DNA from: Halichondria panicea
Lineage: Eukaryota > Porifera > Demospongiae > Suberitida > Halichondriidae
DNA length: 64,000 nt
Assembly: GCF_963675165.1 (NCBI RefSeq)
Contig: NC_087380.1
Coordinates: 4,896,571-4,960,570 of the forward strand
Direction: 5' to 3'
Shown here in pieces: positions 22,468 to 34,690 of the stretch. Position 1 is the first letter of the stretch. Every line of letters starts with the position of its first letter. The notes under the pieces are model-generated. The model made no database searches and was not told the DNA's origin. It worked only from the letters and a program-made list of their open reading frames with translations. A program made the translations under genes and the position numbers.

Positions 22468-22543
22468 GACACACCCTCTCAAGAAACTATGGTACATGTA
22501 GATCTAGTAGGTAGCTAGCTAGGTTTGTAGTATATAGAACAGT

Positions 22544-22549
22544 AATAAA
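22544..22549 (+). promoter_or_regulatory. Filamin polyadenylation signal AATAAA
   Basis: Canonical AATAAA about 77 bases after the filamin stop codon, followed by T-rich sequence. This is a plausible 3' end for the transcript. Confidence 0.6.
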
Positions 22550-23619
22550 ATTATACTTTTGTTTTAACCCCCTTATTGCTGTACTGTTAATTTGCATGCA
22601 TATCACTGATTTCTCTGCCTAGAATGTGCGTTTTACGCTCTGACGACTTGCATGCGCATGTGTAGCATGTTCCCATGAAGTATTATTTGTACAATGTCTG
22701 AACATGTACTGCATCAATGGTCGGGTCATAAAATTTACTTCTGTTTTCATTGCATCTAGTACCATCAATGTGTATAGAAGTAATCAGTTTCGTATGATCA
22801 TAGATAGAGTAGTACAAATGAGTACATAGCCGATCCAGATAATTGTATCTATAATATTATAATTATAGCTATAGTGCACATACGTGATTCCTGCGAATTT
22901 GTCCCACCCAACCCACTAAAAACATTGCGTTACATTAATGTTACCATAAGACCTCAATTTGTTAATTTGTAAGACTATAATTATGTACAATAGAAGTTAT
23001 GGTGCTATGATATGGCGAATTTCGCAGATTTAGAGTGTACATCTTAAAAATTGAGATCTTGTATATAATTATATATGCACTATATATTATATGCAGCTGA
23101 TGGACGTACTGTACATCAAAAAACAACAGCAGCAGTTAATTCTATATATGGATTTTTAGGTGTTGCGCGAGCTACATCAACAATTAATTAACCATGCATG
23201 CATGCATGGGTCGGTCGATCTTCTTTAGAGAGCCATGAAACATAGCTACTATAGCTAGTGATTTGAGTACCTACAAAATACAAAAAGGCTAGCTGGATCC
23301 CGAATTATAATAACTGAAAGCCAAGAAATGAACTGGATCACCCATTAATTTAATGGCAGAGATATCATGCACTCTAAAAAAATTATGGTGGTAATAAGTT
23401 TTTATTTAAAGAACTCTAATTAACAATAAATAACAATGCAATGCATGAAGTTGTATAGAGCACAATCGCTATTATTTTAGAGATAAAATAATAATTATTA
23501 ATAATTATGAAGAACACAATATACTGTGAAATTACACCACAGAACCATAAGCATGAGCCACAAACTACATGCGACTACACATCTAAACTACGACATAATC
23601 AAGGTTTGAAAGTGTTTTT
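22550..23619. other. Convergent intergenic region between filamin and midnolin
   Basis: Very AT-rich spacer with no supported gene. It holds the 3' ends of both neighbours. A CATGCATGCATG run lies at about 23194-23207. No clear mobile element was recognised. Confidence 0.5.
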
Positions 23620-26600
23620 TTACACTCTGGAGGAGTCAGAAAGTAAAAAGCCAGGTTTAAGTCCAGCAAAAGTCTCTCTTTCCTTGACTGGTTCTGGGGG
23701 CATGGAGCAGTTCAAAGCCTCCATCCAGCCACAAGCTGATCTTTCTCCTTGTCGCTTTGCTTTGCGGATTGCTCGGTTATACTGCATCTTCCATTTTATT
23801 TGAGCAACTTTATCTTTTAGTTGTTGATTCTCTTCAAACTTTGCTTTGGACATAAGTGGCCCCTCGTGCACTAGGGGGTCTGAAGAACACCCTCCCCTGT
23901 GATGCTTTGAGTCTAGGTCACCGCCATAACTGGTCATTGTCGTCTTTGAGTGGAGAATCTCATGCATGTTGCTGTCACAAGTAAACTCGGATGAGAAACG
24001 GCCTTTGAATGAGCCAGGAAGTCGACCTTTTTCACTATTGGCATACATCTTCTTCAAAATTTCACTTATGGCATCCATTACGGCTTTTCGCTTCATGCTG
24101 ATGCCATTCTCCGGTAGCTTCACTTCATGATGCTTGCTTGACTTACGGTGTTTCGAGTGACTACTAGTTTTACTCAATTCTGGCTCATCTTGAACAGCTT
24201 GGGAGACTGATCTCCCCCCTATTAATGTCTTAAAATCTGAAGATTCTTCTCTTGTTGGTGATTGGTTCATTTTTTCATTTTTAATTTTTGTTGAGTTCGA
24301 AACTAAGGGAGACATACACTCCATCCTAGAATTTTCTCCATGTGTGTGGTAATGATTGATGGTCTTGGTTTTTCCTTTGTGGGTGTATTTACTTCTGTAG
24401 TAATGCCTATCATTAGTTCTTTTTTTAGGACTTGTTGACATGGTGGGACTGTCTATTGAATCTGCCAGTGGTGGATCGCTCAACAGTGCAGCAATAGATG
24501 ATTGTCTTTCAATATCTTGTACTTCGGGTAGTGGTTCAGCCAAGAGTACTGGTGCTGGTTCGCAGATACTGACAGGGGAAACACCTCGCGTTGAACGAAT
24601 CGATCTCTCCAGCAATCTTGAAGACCTCCTCTGAATACCAGCAGGGGAAGTATGTTCTGATGTGTTCATTAGTTCATTGGGTGATCTGTTACTGTTGAGG
24701 TGCCTAAAGGTAGAGGAGCCTATGCTGGCGTCTGGGTAGTCAATCTCATTGACAGCAATTTTTCTGGGCCCTACACATCGCCGCTTGGTGGGAGGTGGCT
24801 CCATTTCTATTTCTTCAACCTTTGCTCGATGGAGGTTAACTACAACAACTGATTCACCCACTCTGATAGCCACTGACAGAGGTGACTTGCCATTTAGGAA
24901 GTCCTCAATCTATATTTGAGGGAAAGTAGACACTGTATGATCATCACAAAGTCTACATGTACGTGTATAAAAATTATATTTAGACGTTGCAGTGAAAGAC
25001 CACTTGTGGTGTCAGGGTCAATACAGAAGGGGCGCGACAACATCACGTGCTAGGTTATGGTCAAGTTTATAGCCAGAAATTGCAATGCTGCACATTTATT
25101 GAAATTCTATAGTCCAGCATGTGTACCTCCTCTGGGGGAAATTAATGGGTCCAGACAATTATTGGGTCCAGATAGTAAATAGAGTACATGCATAATATTA
25201 TAGCAATGAATGAAACACACACATCAGACTTTTTGCAGGCAGCACAGCATACAAATAATTATAAGCATTGTGTGAGACTATACAGTGTAAATCATACCTG
25301 CTGGTCTGAGATTCCACTCATACTGTGTTTCATCATTGCCACAGGGTCCACGGAATTGACAGTCTGGAAATTAAAGAAAAAGTATAATTTCCTTTACAAA
25401 CAATAAGTGTAGGTAAGGAATCTTGTCTGCAGGATAAGTGTGTCATAAGAACAGAGTTTTACGGTATCATACACACATGTAACACACATGTACTCTGCAC
25501 ACACGTCTACGCCTACACACATATACAGTGGAGAGGGACATTTTGACACTTGGGGGTGCCATGAACAGAAAGAAAAGTTTAATATGCGCTAATAGATACT
25601 CTCAATGAACATTTTCATCGATTCTGCACAATAATAAAATGTTTATACATGTAGATGATAGTTTTGGAAAAAAGAAAAACATGCCTTTTAGCCATGTTCC
25701 CTTATCAATTGTATAATCATCTTCAAAATTGAGGGGGGGATCCGGCCCCCTAGCCCCCTTTCCTGCTCGTTGGTATAATTATGAGCGAGCTGCGAACAAA
25801 CCACATGTGTACTTGGCATACATGCAAATTGCACCTTCTACACACATTCACACAATCATGTACATGCATGTAGTTGCAACAAACGTTAGAAAGTTAATTC
25901 CTTGTCTAGTTTATTGGAATTATATACAGCTTTACGTGTTTTACCAGTGCCTAGTGTTACTACAAGGAGCAAGTCCAAGGGAAAAGTTTAGAGAATTAAT
26001 CCATGATAGAACCCATGATAGAACTATTCTAAGACTGAGTTGTTTGTTGGCTAGCTGAGTAATTAGCAATTGTATGCACAATGCAAGTGTGGTTGTTTTT
26101 ATCACAATCGCTACCAATTATGCCTTGAGGTGTAGCCACACGAGGAATACGGTAAAACTAACTGTATGTGTAGCTTCTTTTTGAGTTTACATACATGCTG
26201 CAGGGGCGTTTCTAGAGATTAGAGCAGGGGGGTGCTCAAGAGTACAGAAAAAAATGGGCCCATGCGCATAGCGCATGCGATTTATGCCCCCGCATTTATT
26301 GCGGGGCGTTTTTTACATGCATAGTGTGATAATAAGAGTATCAAGACATAATTATGAGTCAGTCATCTTGTAGGATCTCCATGCACTATTCTCCTGGGGT
26401 ACATCCTAGCAAACTACTGCAATGGGGATGTCCAGTCAGTCTAGTGTTAGTCATTGCTTCTCAAAATCTCTCAGTGGAGCAAGAGATGACTGGGAGAGTG
26501 CAGAGGATCTTGATCAGCTATTATAACTGGTTTGCATAACAACATTGGAATGACAATGCTGATTGCGCATGCTCAATTGGGCGTGGTGATGACTCGTAAT

Positions 26601-29600
26601 AGAGCTGCACATACCTCTGGAGCTGCACAGTTAAGCTAGCTAGCTACTGAGTGATAGGATTAGTTTCATGGTTGTCTGGGAGGACAGGAGGGTACTCAAG
26701 CCCCCAAAGCCCCCCATTGTACATGCCACTGTGCTGTTGCAGTAGTCTCAAAGCAAGCTATCTGGTAGGTACAAGAGTGAGAAAACATAATTATGTACAT
26801 GTACACGGCCAGAAGCAGTAGCCATGTGACCCCTTTAATTTGTCTGCAGATCCTCCCTTTTTTAAATTATACATATTCATTGACAAAAAAATGCACATGA
26901 AGTAGAATCTTGGTTAGACAAATTTCTTTACAACTGGGTCAAAGTTCAACTAATATCAAGAAACAAGTGTGTCCCTTACATTCACATGAAAAAATACCAT
27001 AGAAAAGATTGTGTGTAGACTACTGCACCAAACAAAAGCACTGAAGTGCTAACCATCGGCTGTTGACATGAATAAACAAAACCAGAAGAGTAGCAAACCA
27101 CAATTCTACTTTAATAGAGACTGGTAAAGGATCACTTCAGCTGCAAATAATTATGTAGAGTTACCTCGAATAAAGGTCGCGTGTACTAGCCAAAGTGCAA
27201 GTTTCTTAGCTTTTATTTGACAACAAAGCTGAAAGTAATAACTTGTTGTGTGGAGGCTATCCTATCCATGCTGTAAACACAGTGCTATGGCATCCAGGTA
27301 AGCAGACTCAGAAACAAGCTTCTTAGCTTTTGCTCGTTTTTATTTGACAATAAAGGTTTAACATCATAAAATCTGCCACTATTAAAACTAATAACTTGTT
27401 GTGTGAAGGCTATCTATGCTGTAAACGCAGTGCTATGGCACCCAGGTGAGTAGATTCACCTGTCACAAACAAACGGACTACTATACTTGTGGCCGCCCAC
27501 GCCCGCCTCGGGTGACAAACTAGTAATTAAATCTGTCATTCGTATAGACTAACCTATAAAGCAACTGAGAAGACAGAAAAAAGGCTGGCTAAAGAAAGTC
27601 AGAGACACAATATAATATACTATGTACTTAAGCCCTCAGCGGTCGTATGATAATGTACATTTCACAACCAGAGTGCTCTAAAAACGATTGTTGCAAGCTG
27701 CACTGTGCTAATGCCTCTCGCTATGTTCTTTATTTTATTTTATAGAGTACGTGTATATTGCCAATTGCAGCTCACTTGGAAGTTTGAGACAAATAGTAAA
27801 TTGAAAAAACCACTTAAGATAGTTTACTATAGAGCAAGGATTTTAATTTTAGGGCTATGTGTAATTTATGTGTAATGGTGTGCCTCAAACTAAAGCCGTG
27901 TTTTATAGCCAACTTTCAAGCTAAGCGAGCTTCTTACTCACTTTTATTCCGTAACGAAGCTTTAGGAGAAGCCATGCTGTAAATGCAACGCTATGGCAGC
28001 CAGGTGAGAATACAAAGACCAACAGACAAACTAAACAGACTACTATAACCCGCGGCCACCTAGGCGACAATTGTGCATGTGCCAGTAATATATGTGACCA
28101 CGATTTTGCTGAATCGGCATTTTAAAAACTATATACATGTAGTTGGCCTCTTGAGTATAAGTATACATTTAGAGCTTCTAACTAAACTTTGATCATGTCA
28201 GCCATAAATCCTGCAATCGGAATATGGCTAGAGGTAGTGGCTTAGAAAATCCTAGATTAGATAGGAACAGCCAAAGGGCTAGAATCATGGTTGCTATGCT
28301 TAGACACTGTTTAGGAAGTTTCCACGTTATTTAGAAGCCCCCAGGGCTTAGTAAAACCCTCACTAAGTCATGTCTTCAATTGTTGGAGGACTTAAGAGGA
28401 GTTTAAAATGTTACTTTGTGAAATGCTGATTCAGCAATATTATGGTAAAATTGAAAACCATGCATATTAATTTTAACAGTTACTTAAGGGTGGAACACCA
28501 ACCACAGTGGAGTGCATCTCACTCCCACACTATACCGTTACTCTCACACCTACATTATGTCCTAATACAAAACCAATAGGTGTAATGATAGACAACCTCA
28601 ATGTTGAGATATAGATACACCCCACTCCCATACCACAATGACATTCCGAGTATGAATTCATTGCACACACTGTAAATTAACTTGTAAATACCTTCACACG
28701 CACGAAGCACCAATAGTGATGATATAATACACTGTGTTAATGAACATGAATAATATTAAATGTTGCTACAGAATGACTACACCAGGTACTATAGTAGAAC
28801 ATTCAGGAGTTAAACATTAAGGGTTGTGACGCAGGGGACCAATACCTCCCTACAGAAATCCACCCAGCTACTCAATATAACTATAGTAAAGAGTACAAGC
28901 ACGTTAACTATGTACAAATCTCAGATATGTCCTCCCAGGGTGTACATACCCAACCCATTCAAACTTCCATCACAGGTCTGTTGTCCCAACTCCACTACAG
29001 AACCTTGCCAGCTGGCTATAGAAGCTGCAGCATTTTCAAAAACCAACCTGGTGATGTTATGTAGCAGTTACACCCATACAGATTGACATGTTGGCTAAAG
29101 CCAGAGATTAAGAATTCCCATCATATCACATCATCAAATCCTCTTAAAAGTCTTGTACACTTAATTGCCCAGGAAATCCTACACTAGCATACAAGGTACA
29201 TACGCCAAATCATTGTTCACTTGGCTAGCAACAGATGGTCACCAGTAGGTCAGACATGTGGTAGCACATGCATAACGATAAAGCCCTATAGTCACGTCAA
29301 CTGGATCCTATAGTGACCAGCACACCTTACCAATACAGTCACTACTCTTAATCTGGTTAAAGGCATTATAAACCTTACAATGAGTGGACAATAAAGGTTT
29401 TAATTGTGACTCAGGAGACCACATTCATGTGTACAGTGATAGCATGGTCACATATTTTGCCTAGCATAACTCAAGAGAACGAACAATCTAACTAGAAGCC
29501 AATCGAAGCTCTCTCGTATTTTATATACATTGTGTGTGTGCATGCATGCACCGGGGAGATGCACAATACATAACATATAGAGTGTACCTATACATACAGT

Positions 29601-32101
29601 AATGCCGTAATAAAGTTTTATTATGTACTATAGCAGAGCCAATAATTTTCTTGCATTTAATGTGAACTATGTGACTCTAGTACTGTACACTAACGTCAGG
29701 ACTCCTGCTAACGTACATGTACATATTCGGCTAGTGTGAAAGCGGGAGCCTAAATACACACTGGGAATTGAGTCATACCACAGCAGCTATTCCTACACCT
29801 TAGACACCATGACAGCTCAACAGGCTTCTATTTAACACACCAATGTATCACTTTAGCCATGTGAAGGTGGATAACTTACATGTAACCCTTTAGAAGATTG
29901 AAGGCAAAAGGGACAAGCACACAAAAAACTGCACTAAACAGTGTACACCTGGGTTACACAAATTACATGTACCATTGGCGTCAGTAAAAACATTGTTATG
30001 TTGAAAATGAATAACACAGGGATGGCACAAAACAACACACCCCACACTCTCACTACAGGTAATTTTCCTACCTACATCAACTCCAATGCAGTGTATAAAT
30101 GCACACAGTTTTGTGTGTGGGTAATTACTTACTGTGACTCCAGACTCTATGGCTGGAACGAGCCGAATCTCAGAACCATCTTCAATGCCATTAGCAGATA
30201 GTGACCCCGATGTCAGCTCCCTACAAGGAACACAATAAACAATAGTAAGTCACATGAGATGTTGGTCACCTCACCACCAAAATGTACAAAATAGTACAGT
30301 GCACAGTCACACATGGCTCCCTGATCTAACTACCTGTAAGATCCATTAACTAAAAACCACAACAGCGTGCATAGAAAGTAGGGGTGCCTCCACACCATTC
30401 ATTGCAAGATAACAGAAGCCTTCCTAGCAAATTTCTGTGTGGGCTTGTGTGACATGGGTAATGGTTGTTTGTACAGCAGGATTCATAGACATAAGGTACC
30501 CTCTAACGTTACATCTGGCAACACAAATGGCAGCCAATACACACAAATAGGGCTACTGAATAGTTTGAAGACCACTGTTAAGTGTATTCTCATAGTAATA
30601 ACACAAACAAAGTGATTGGCAGTGTCATGAGATCAGTGTTCTCAATGTGGGGTTTCTAAGCCAAACGAGTACTCTGATACAGCCTATGTACATGTAATCT
30701 GGTTAACACATTCATATACCCAAACCTGGATAAAACAAATCTAGAACTTATCCCAGCACTCCCTAGTTTATCCTCCCTCACATAATTATTGATTGGGATG
30801 ACTCGCATAGTTGACATTGGAATAGGGGGGTTAGAGTACAACACAAACATATCATATAAATCAACGATTACATACATGTACATCAGTACACCAACTACTC
30901 TGTAGGAAGGCTGAATATAAACAATGTGAGCATATGAAAGCTGTAAAATTCAACACAGAGATGATTCACAAGCCTTTGACGTGAACAATAACAATACAAC
31001 AGTCGACAATTTCAACTTGCACATTAAGTTAACATTAGGGTACATGAAAACGATTGTGATGCTTATACATAACATACGGTAGACATTTTGCTTAGCAAAG
31101 ACTTAATCGTAGTCTTGCAAAGGGGTGTTGATAAGTACACAATAGCATTTCGCCCTTTAGCCCTACCACCCTGTTAGTACAATGGGTGTATTTCCAGACC
31201 AAAACACATGGAATGCATGGGCACCCACAAATGGTAAGCACAGCGATATCACACACCCAAAGTCATCAAACAGTGCTGACACTGAGTTCTATAGACTAAA
31301 TTCTCTCAACAAGGGATGAATATTTACAACTGCACTATTAAGTAGACCACCACAGATGGTGGATAGTGCCAATGTGGTGACATGCATTACATTTTGTGTC
31401 AATATAAGACCAAATAGCCAACATCCTTTATAAATTCCTTTGAGGGTAACAGACAGAGTCTAATAGCTTTGAAGGGTGCCATGCCTACATACATGTAGTA
31501 GTTTACGCCACACAGACAGGACATGGTGTTAAAGTACACAAATATTAGTGTGATAGCAGCCTCTAAGATGTTGGCATTAGCGGGTATAAATACATGTACA
31601 TGCATCTACAAAGCTGATACATGAAACTATAAACTATTAGCCAACTAACTCAGATCAGCTCATGGAACATAATGATAGCACACGAAAGAGCCATTCCCAG
31701 CTGGTCTACAACACGGATGGCGAACTCATGAACCTGTACCTATAAACTGAAGGGAACATGGCCTATGTGCGATACCAAGAGTTCATTTGAACTCTTGCCG
31801 ATACCTAACCATGCTACAGATGCAACTACAAAAATAGGCAAGTACATTTATAACTCTTAAAGGTTGCTTACTTGCTGTATAAGAGGAGAGTCATCTTCTG
31901 GGGCGAGAGACCCATCTTGTCACTGATGACTTCTTTAAGAGAAGGTACTTTGGTTCCTGGAGTAACAGATAATGAAAAGCTAGGTCCTATAGTTGGTTGT
32001 ATTGTGATAGACACGGACGTGGCCTTGCTTTCTCTTCTCGAACTGGAGCTACCACTCGCTGTAGCGCTACCGGCTGGAGGTGTTTGTGCTGTGCTGTCCA
32101 T
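23620..32101 (-). CDS. MIDN: Midnolin, ubiquitin-like proteasome adaptor
   Basis: Four exons on the minus strand in phase: 32101-31872, 30220-30133, 25363-25298 and 24909-23620, giving 557 residues (human about 468). The ATG at 32101 is the first in frame, with a TAA upstream. Residues about 25-106 form a ubiquitin-like domain (SVSITIQP to IRLVPAIESG). Exon 4 opens with IEDFLNGKSPLSVAIRVGES, which matches the human block DFLSGRSPLTLALRVGD that follows the Ubl, part of the substrate-catching region. The middle is Ser/Lys-rich and disordered, with possible nuclear targeting signals. The C-terminus (about 482-518) is a basic helix, KDKVAQIKWKMQYNRAIRKA, in the place of the proteasome-binding helix. 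In vertebrates midnolin carries short-lived nuclear proteins to the proteasome without ubiquitin. Conservation of that role here is inferred. Introns 1 and 2 (1.7 and 4.8 kb) are long for this locus and full of repeats. Confidence 0.9.
26116..26310. repeat. Repeat fragments and hairpins in midnolin intron 2
   Basis: A fragment of R1 (TGCCTTGAGGTGTAGCCACA) at 26120 is followed by a GGGGCGTTTCTAGAG block and then by two compact hairpins, GCGCATAGCGCATGCG and CCCCGCATTTATTGCGGGG. No gene is involved. Confidence 0.5.
27180..28080. repeat. Three degraded R2 copies in midnolin intron 2
   Basis: The phrase TGCTATGGCATCCAGGTAAG at 27280 recurs with small changes at about 27430 and 27990, each time preceded by GCTTTTATTTGACAA-like sequence or a TGTAAACGCAG variant. 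The copies end in ACTACTATAACCCG-like termini near 27478 and 28040. They appear as partial direct repeats of one another. Confidence 0.55.
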
Positions 32102-32654
32102 AGTCGAGACAGTGGCTTGAAGATCTTGACGAAGTCTTGGACGTAGTGCTAAGCGACCAGGCAAAAAGGCCAGAGGCGGTTAATGTACACAGCTAAAACA
32201 CAAAGCTAAACAACAGAAGTTTCTTAGGAAAAACTCGCTGAGCTGTACATTTTCATTGCCTCTGTTGACACCCACTATCACTATGGTAAGCCAATTAATG
32301 ATATTTTTCACATCCGCACTTTTAACATTTCTGGTGGTCTGCGGTTTGTCGCTGCCGCGGCCCACCTGTTTGGGACGACCTCCGACCGCATCACCACACC
32401 CCCAGTGGAGTAAGCCAAGGTCAACAGGGTCACTTTTAATAAAAACATTGTCCTGGGTTCTTGACCTTTGCTTGGATATAGCAGCTACCGTACCGTCCGG
32501 CCGTTTCTGTTGCTCTTCATCGCCTGCTTGGAAATCTTTCCTTAGCTAGCTACAGAAGGATAATTTTCCATATCTTGTGGTTTCGAAGAATGCAATCAAA
32601 GACAAAGGTCAAAGCCTTTGACATGACGAAGGTAAATCTGGGATCTCTTCTCTC
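32102..32654. other. Upstream region of midnolin
   Basis: Probably the midnolin 5' untranslated region and promoter. On the minus strand there are short upstream ATGs followed quickly by stops, and a possible donor (CCAAACAG followed by GTGGGC). GC content is higher than in the surroundings between 32330 and 32520, as expected for a promoter. No TATA box was recognised. Confidence 0.4.
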
Positions 32655-32665
32655 AAGCTCAGGGG

Positions 32666-32717
32666 TAGCCTCGAGACCAGGCCGATTAAAATTTTAATCG
32701 GCCTGGATTCGAGGCTA
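32666..32717. mobile_element. 52 bp near-perfect palindrome with 9 bp target duplication
   Basis: TAGCCTCGAGACCAGGCCGA pairs with the right half ending GGATTCGAGGCTA; only a few positions near the ends mismatch. GCTCAGGGG stands on both sides (32657-32665 and 32718-32726). The right copy supplies the first bases of the hAT-like element beyond it, so the palindrome landed across that element's tip. Confidence 0.8.
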
Positions 32718-32825
32718 GCTCAGGGGCGGATCCAGAGGTAGTTCGTTGGGTTCGTACGAACTACCCTTCCAGCTAGTCTTGACATTACTAAGTCTAGCTA
32801 ACTGTACTGACAAAGTCGTACAAAG

Positions 32826-32925
32826 TTCTCTCCGTATAATAAAAGGGTGGGGCTGGTTCTCTCTGCATAATAAAAGGGTGGGGCTGGTTCTTCTCTCTGC
32901 ATAACAAGTAGAGGGTGGGGCTGGC
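32826..32925. repeat. Three tandem units of about 33-37 bp
   Basis: The phrase AAAGGGTGGGGCTGGTTCT recurs three times, each preceded by CTCTCCGTATAAT or CTCTCTGCATAA. The third unit is diverged. It is internal to the hAT-like element. Confidence 0.8.
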
Positions 32926-33443
32926 TACTGCAGCCAATTGATTTGCACCGTGGTCAAGTGATAAATTATTATATCTAGCCATGAATCCTTGGTTTAAGAA
33001 GAGGAAAGTTTCAGGTAAGGGAGAGTGCATGGCACTGCATATTGAATGACACTGCATACTTACATGTATAATTGCTATAATCATTAATAAATTGATGGTT
33101 AAGTTCTACAAGTCACAAGCCATCACCGTCTGTCTTTCCATTGGGGGTCACCACGTACTATCTCTCCTCCAGTCACAAAACCATCTCTCCTGTGTTACAA
33201 ATTTTTCGAAGGTAGAAAGTGATTAATTAGTAGGCGTGGCACATCAAAAGGGGGCGTGGTCTTCAAAAATTTCGGCGCTGTGCGCCGGGTGAATTTCTTG
33301 TCCGCGAGAAAGAACCCTCCTTTCTTAGATCCTGGATCGGCCCCTGAAGCTGGTTGGTCTGAGCGCAATAGCTCAACTGATTTCTGCTGTGATTATGAAG
33401 AGGATGAAGCTGCTCAGTAGTATGGCATGCCTGTAGCAGCAAG

Positions 33444-33610
33444 CTCAAAGATTGAGTTGAGTTGAGAGCATCCAGAATTATGGCATGAGGGTCATCCTGG
33501 GCAAGCCTCCTAGGACTCCAAGTTCACTGCTGCGTAGCGAGCTAGGATGGACTGCTCTAGAACAGCGTCGAGAAGAGCTTATGCTAGTACAAGTCCACCG
33601 CAGCATCAAG
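33444..33610 (+). pseudogene. LINE reverse transcriptase C-terminal remnant
   Basis: From about 33482 the plus strand translates as MRVILGKPPRTPSSLLRSEL, then GWTALEQRREELMLVQVHRS. This is the characteristic end of non-LTR retrotransposon reverse transcriptases (VQNRAxRxILGKPxxTPSxxLLxELGW). Upstream the frame is shifted and broken. A related remnant lies at 47176-47379. Confidence 0.75.
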
Positions 33611-33858
33611 TAAACCTTGCCCCAATCACAGATTAATAGCTTAATTCTTATTGCAGATCCAGCTAGCTTAGACTTTAATAGCATGGAGTCTTTGACTTTG
33701 CAGATGCTGAGGCCTCAGCGCATAATTATAGTCTAAATCTTTAGACTACGGAAACAGTAGACGCACTTTTTCACCTTGCTAAATTGACAGCTTGCTAGTC
33801 TAGTACCTTCTTTACATGTACACCATAGCTCTGTTTACACCATCTACGTAGCCTTGAT

Positions 33859-34149
33859 TAGACTCGCAAGCCGTCACTGTTGCAGGCAAACAGTAGACTG
33901 GTCAAACTCCGTGTTGAGACTCGTGTTGCACAGTCAGCATAATTATCAGAAAATATGCTGCGGCTTTTGTGACGTCAGTATACTGCATGTGATACGTAGA
34001 GTTTTCTAGTGAAACGTCAGTATCATTGATCTTGTGGTAACCACATGCGGTTAGTTGCCACAAATATCGTGGCAAACGTTACACAAGTCTCAACACGGAG
34101 TTCCAGTCTACTGTTCGCCTGCAACAGTGACGTGCGGCTTGCAAGTCTA
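33859..34149. mobile_element. hAT-like miniature element with 8 bp target duplication, 291 bp
   Basis: The ends TAGACTCGCAAGCCG and CGGCTTGCAAGTCTA are inverted repeats with one mismatch, and the arms continue for about 70 bases (CACTGTTGCAGG, CAGTAGACTGG, CTCCGTGTTGAGACT). GCCTTGAT stands on both sides (33851-33858 and 34150-34157). An 8 bp duplication is typical of hAT elements. There is no coding sequence inside. Confidence 0.85.
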
Positions 34150-34301
34150 GCCTTGATATCATCGAGCGGCTTGTTATCGAGGCTAGCGAACACCTGGCCC
34201 CGAGACTTGTATATTTGCTTGAGTAAAATTGGCGAAATTTGACCCCGGGCCCCCCTGAGTTTACAGACACTATTCAGACTTCTACTGCAAGTTGGAGCAA
34301 T

Positions 34302-34344
34302 CCGACCTTAATTAGCTAAGGTTAAGTGGTTCCAGCCTCCTCTG
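34302..34344. repeat. Solo terminus of the CAGAGGAGG element family
   Basis: GACCTTAATTAGCTAAGGTT followed by AAGTGGTTCCAGCCTCCTCT matches the right end of the element at 6676-6899. No left partner was found nearby, so the element is truncated. Confidence 0.6.
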
Positions 34345-34349
34345 CTGGA

Positions 34350-34690
34350 TTTTTTTTTTTTTTTTTGGTAACAGCTCATGTAATATCAAATGTACAAAAG
34401 CAACAGACCAAAAGATAAGAGGGGGGGGGCATACAGTTTAGCGGATACCATCCGCTGAAGGAGGTAAAGTTTGTTGGCAGTGAAGCCACAGGCAGGCATT
34501 TCCTCTCCAAAGTGCAATGGCCAGGCGATGAAACAGATGCTTCTTGGTGGAGGATGTGGAATGTGTCATGGTTACTCTCCGGTCGATGGCATTTCCGATG
34601 GCACCTATGATGTTGATTGCTTCTTCGCCTAGACCTCCTAGTGTTTCTGCCACAATGGGAATGAACAGGATCTGTGCTGTGACCAAGATC
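34350..34690 (-). pseudogene. Retroelement 3' end remnant with poly(A) tail
   Basis: On the minus strand the frame from 34686 to 34438 reads FIPIVAETLGGLGEEAINII and, further on, HLFHRLAIALWRGNACLWLH. This resembles the C-terminal tail found in many retroelement polyproteins of invertebrates (V-x-E-S/T-LGG, then RL-x-x-x-L-WRGNA). A run of T at 34350-34366 on the plus strand would be its poly(A) tail. The 5' side is cut by the Mutator-like element at 34691. Confidence 0.65.

Larger units (their letters stand above)
32660..33346. mobile_element. hAT-like non-autonomous element with a nested insertion
   Basis: The inner end at 32721 reads CAGGGGCGGATCCAGAGG, and the right end, read inward, is CAGGGGCCGATCCAGGATC. 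Such CAGGGGCGGATCCAG termini are common in hAT-type elements. Removing a 52 bp palindrome at 32666-32717 and one copy of its 9 bp duplication restores a left flank AAGCT (32655-32659) that equals AAGCT after the right end (33347-33351), a 5 bp target duplication. The interior has no transposase frame. Confidence 0.65.

Noticed and set aside
26280..26312. GC-rich hairpin followed by T-run resembling a bacterial terminator
   Set aside because: It lies in a midnolin intron amid repeats of a eukaryotic genome; the likeness is accidental.
28826..29086. 86-codon plus-strand frame in midnolin intron 2
   Set aside because: Low complexity, no homology, opposite strand to the gene, no splice context.
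32256..32549. 97-codon plus-strand frame upstream of midnolin
   Set aside because: It appears hydrophobic only because it is antisense to the GC-richer midnolin leader; no family is recognised.
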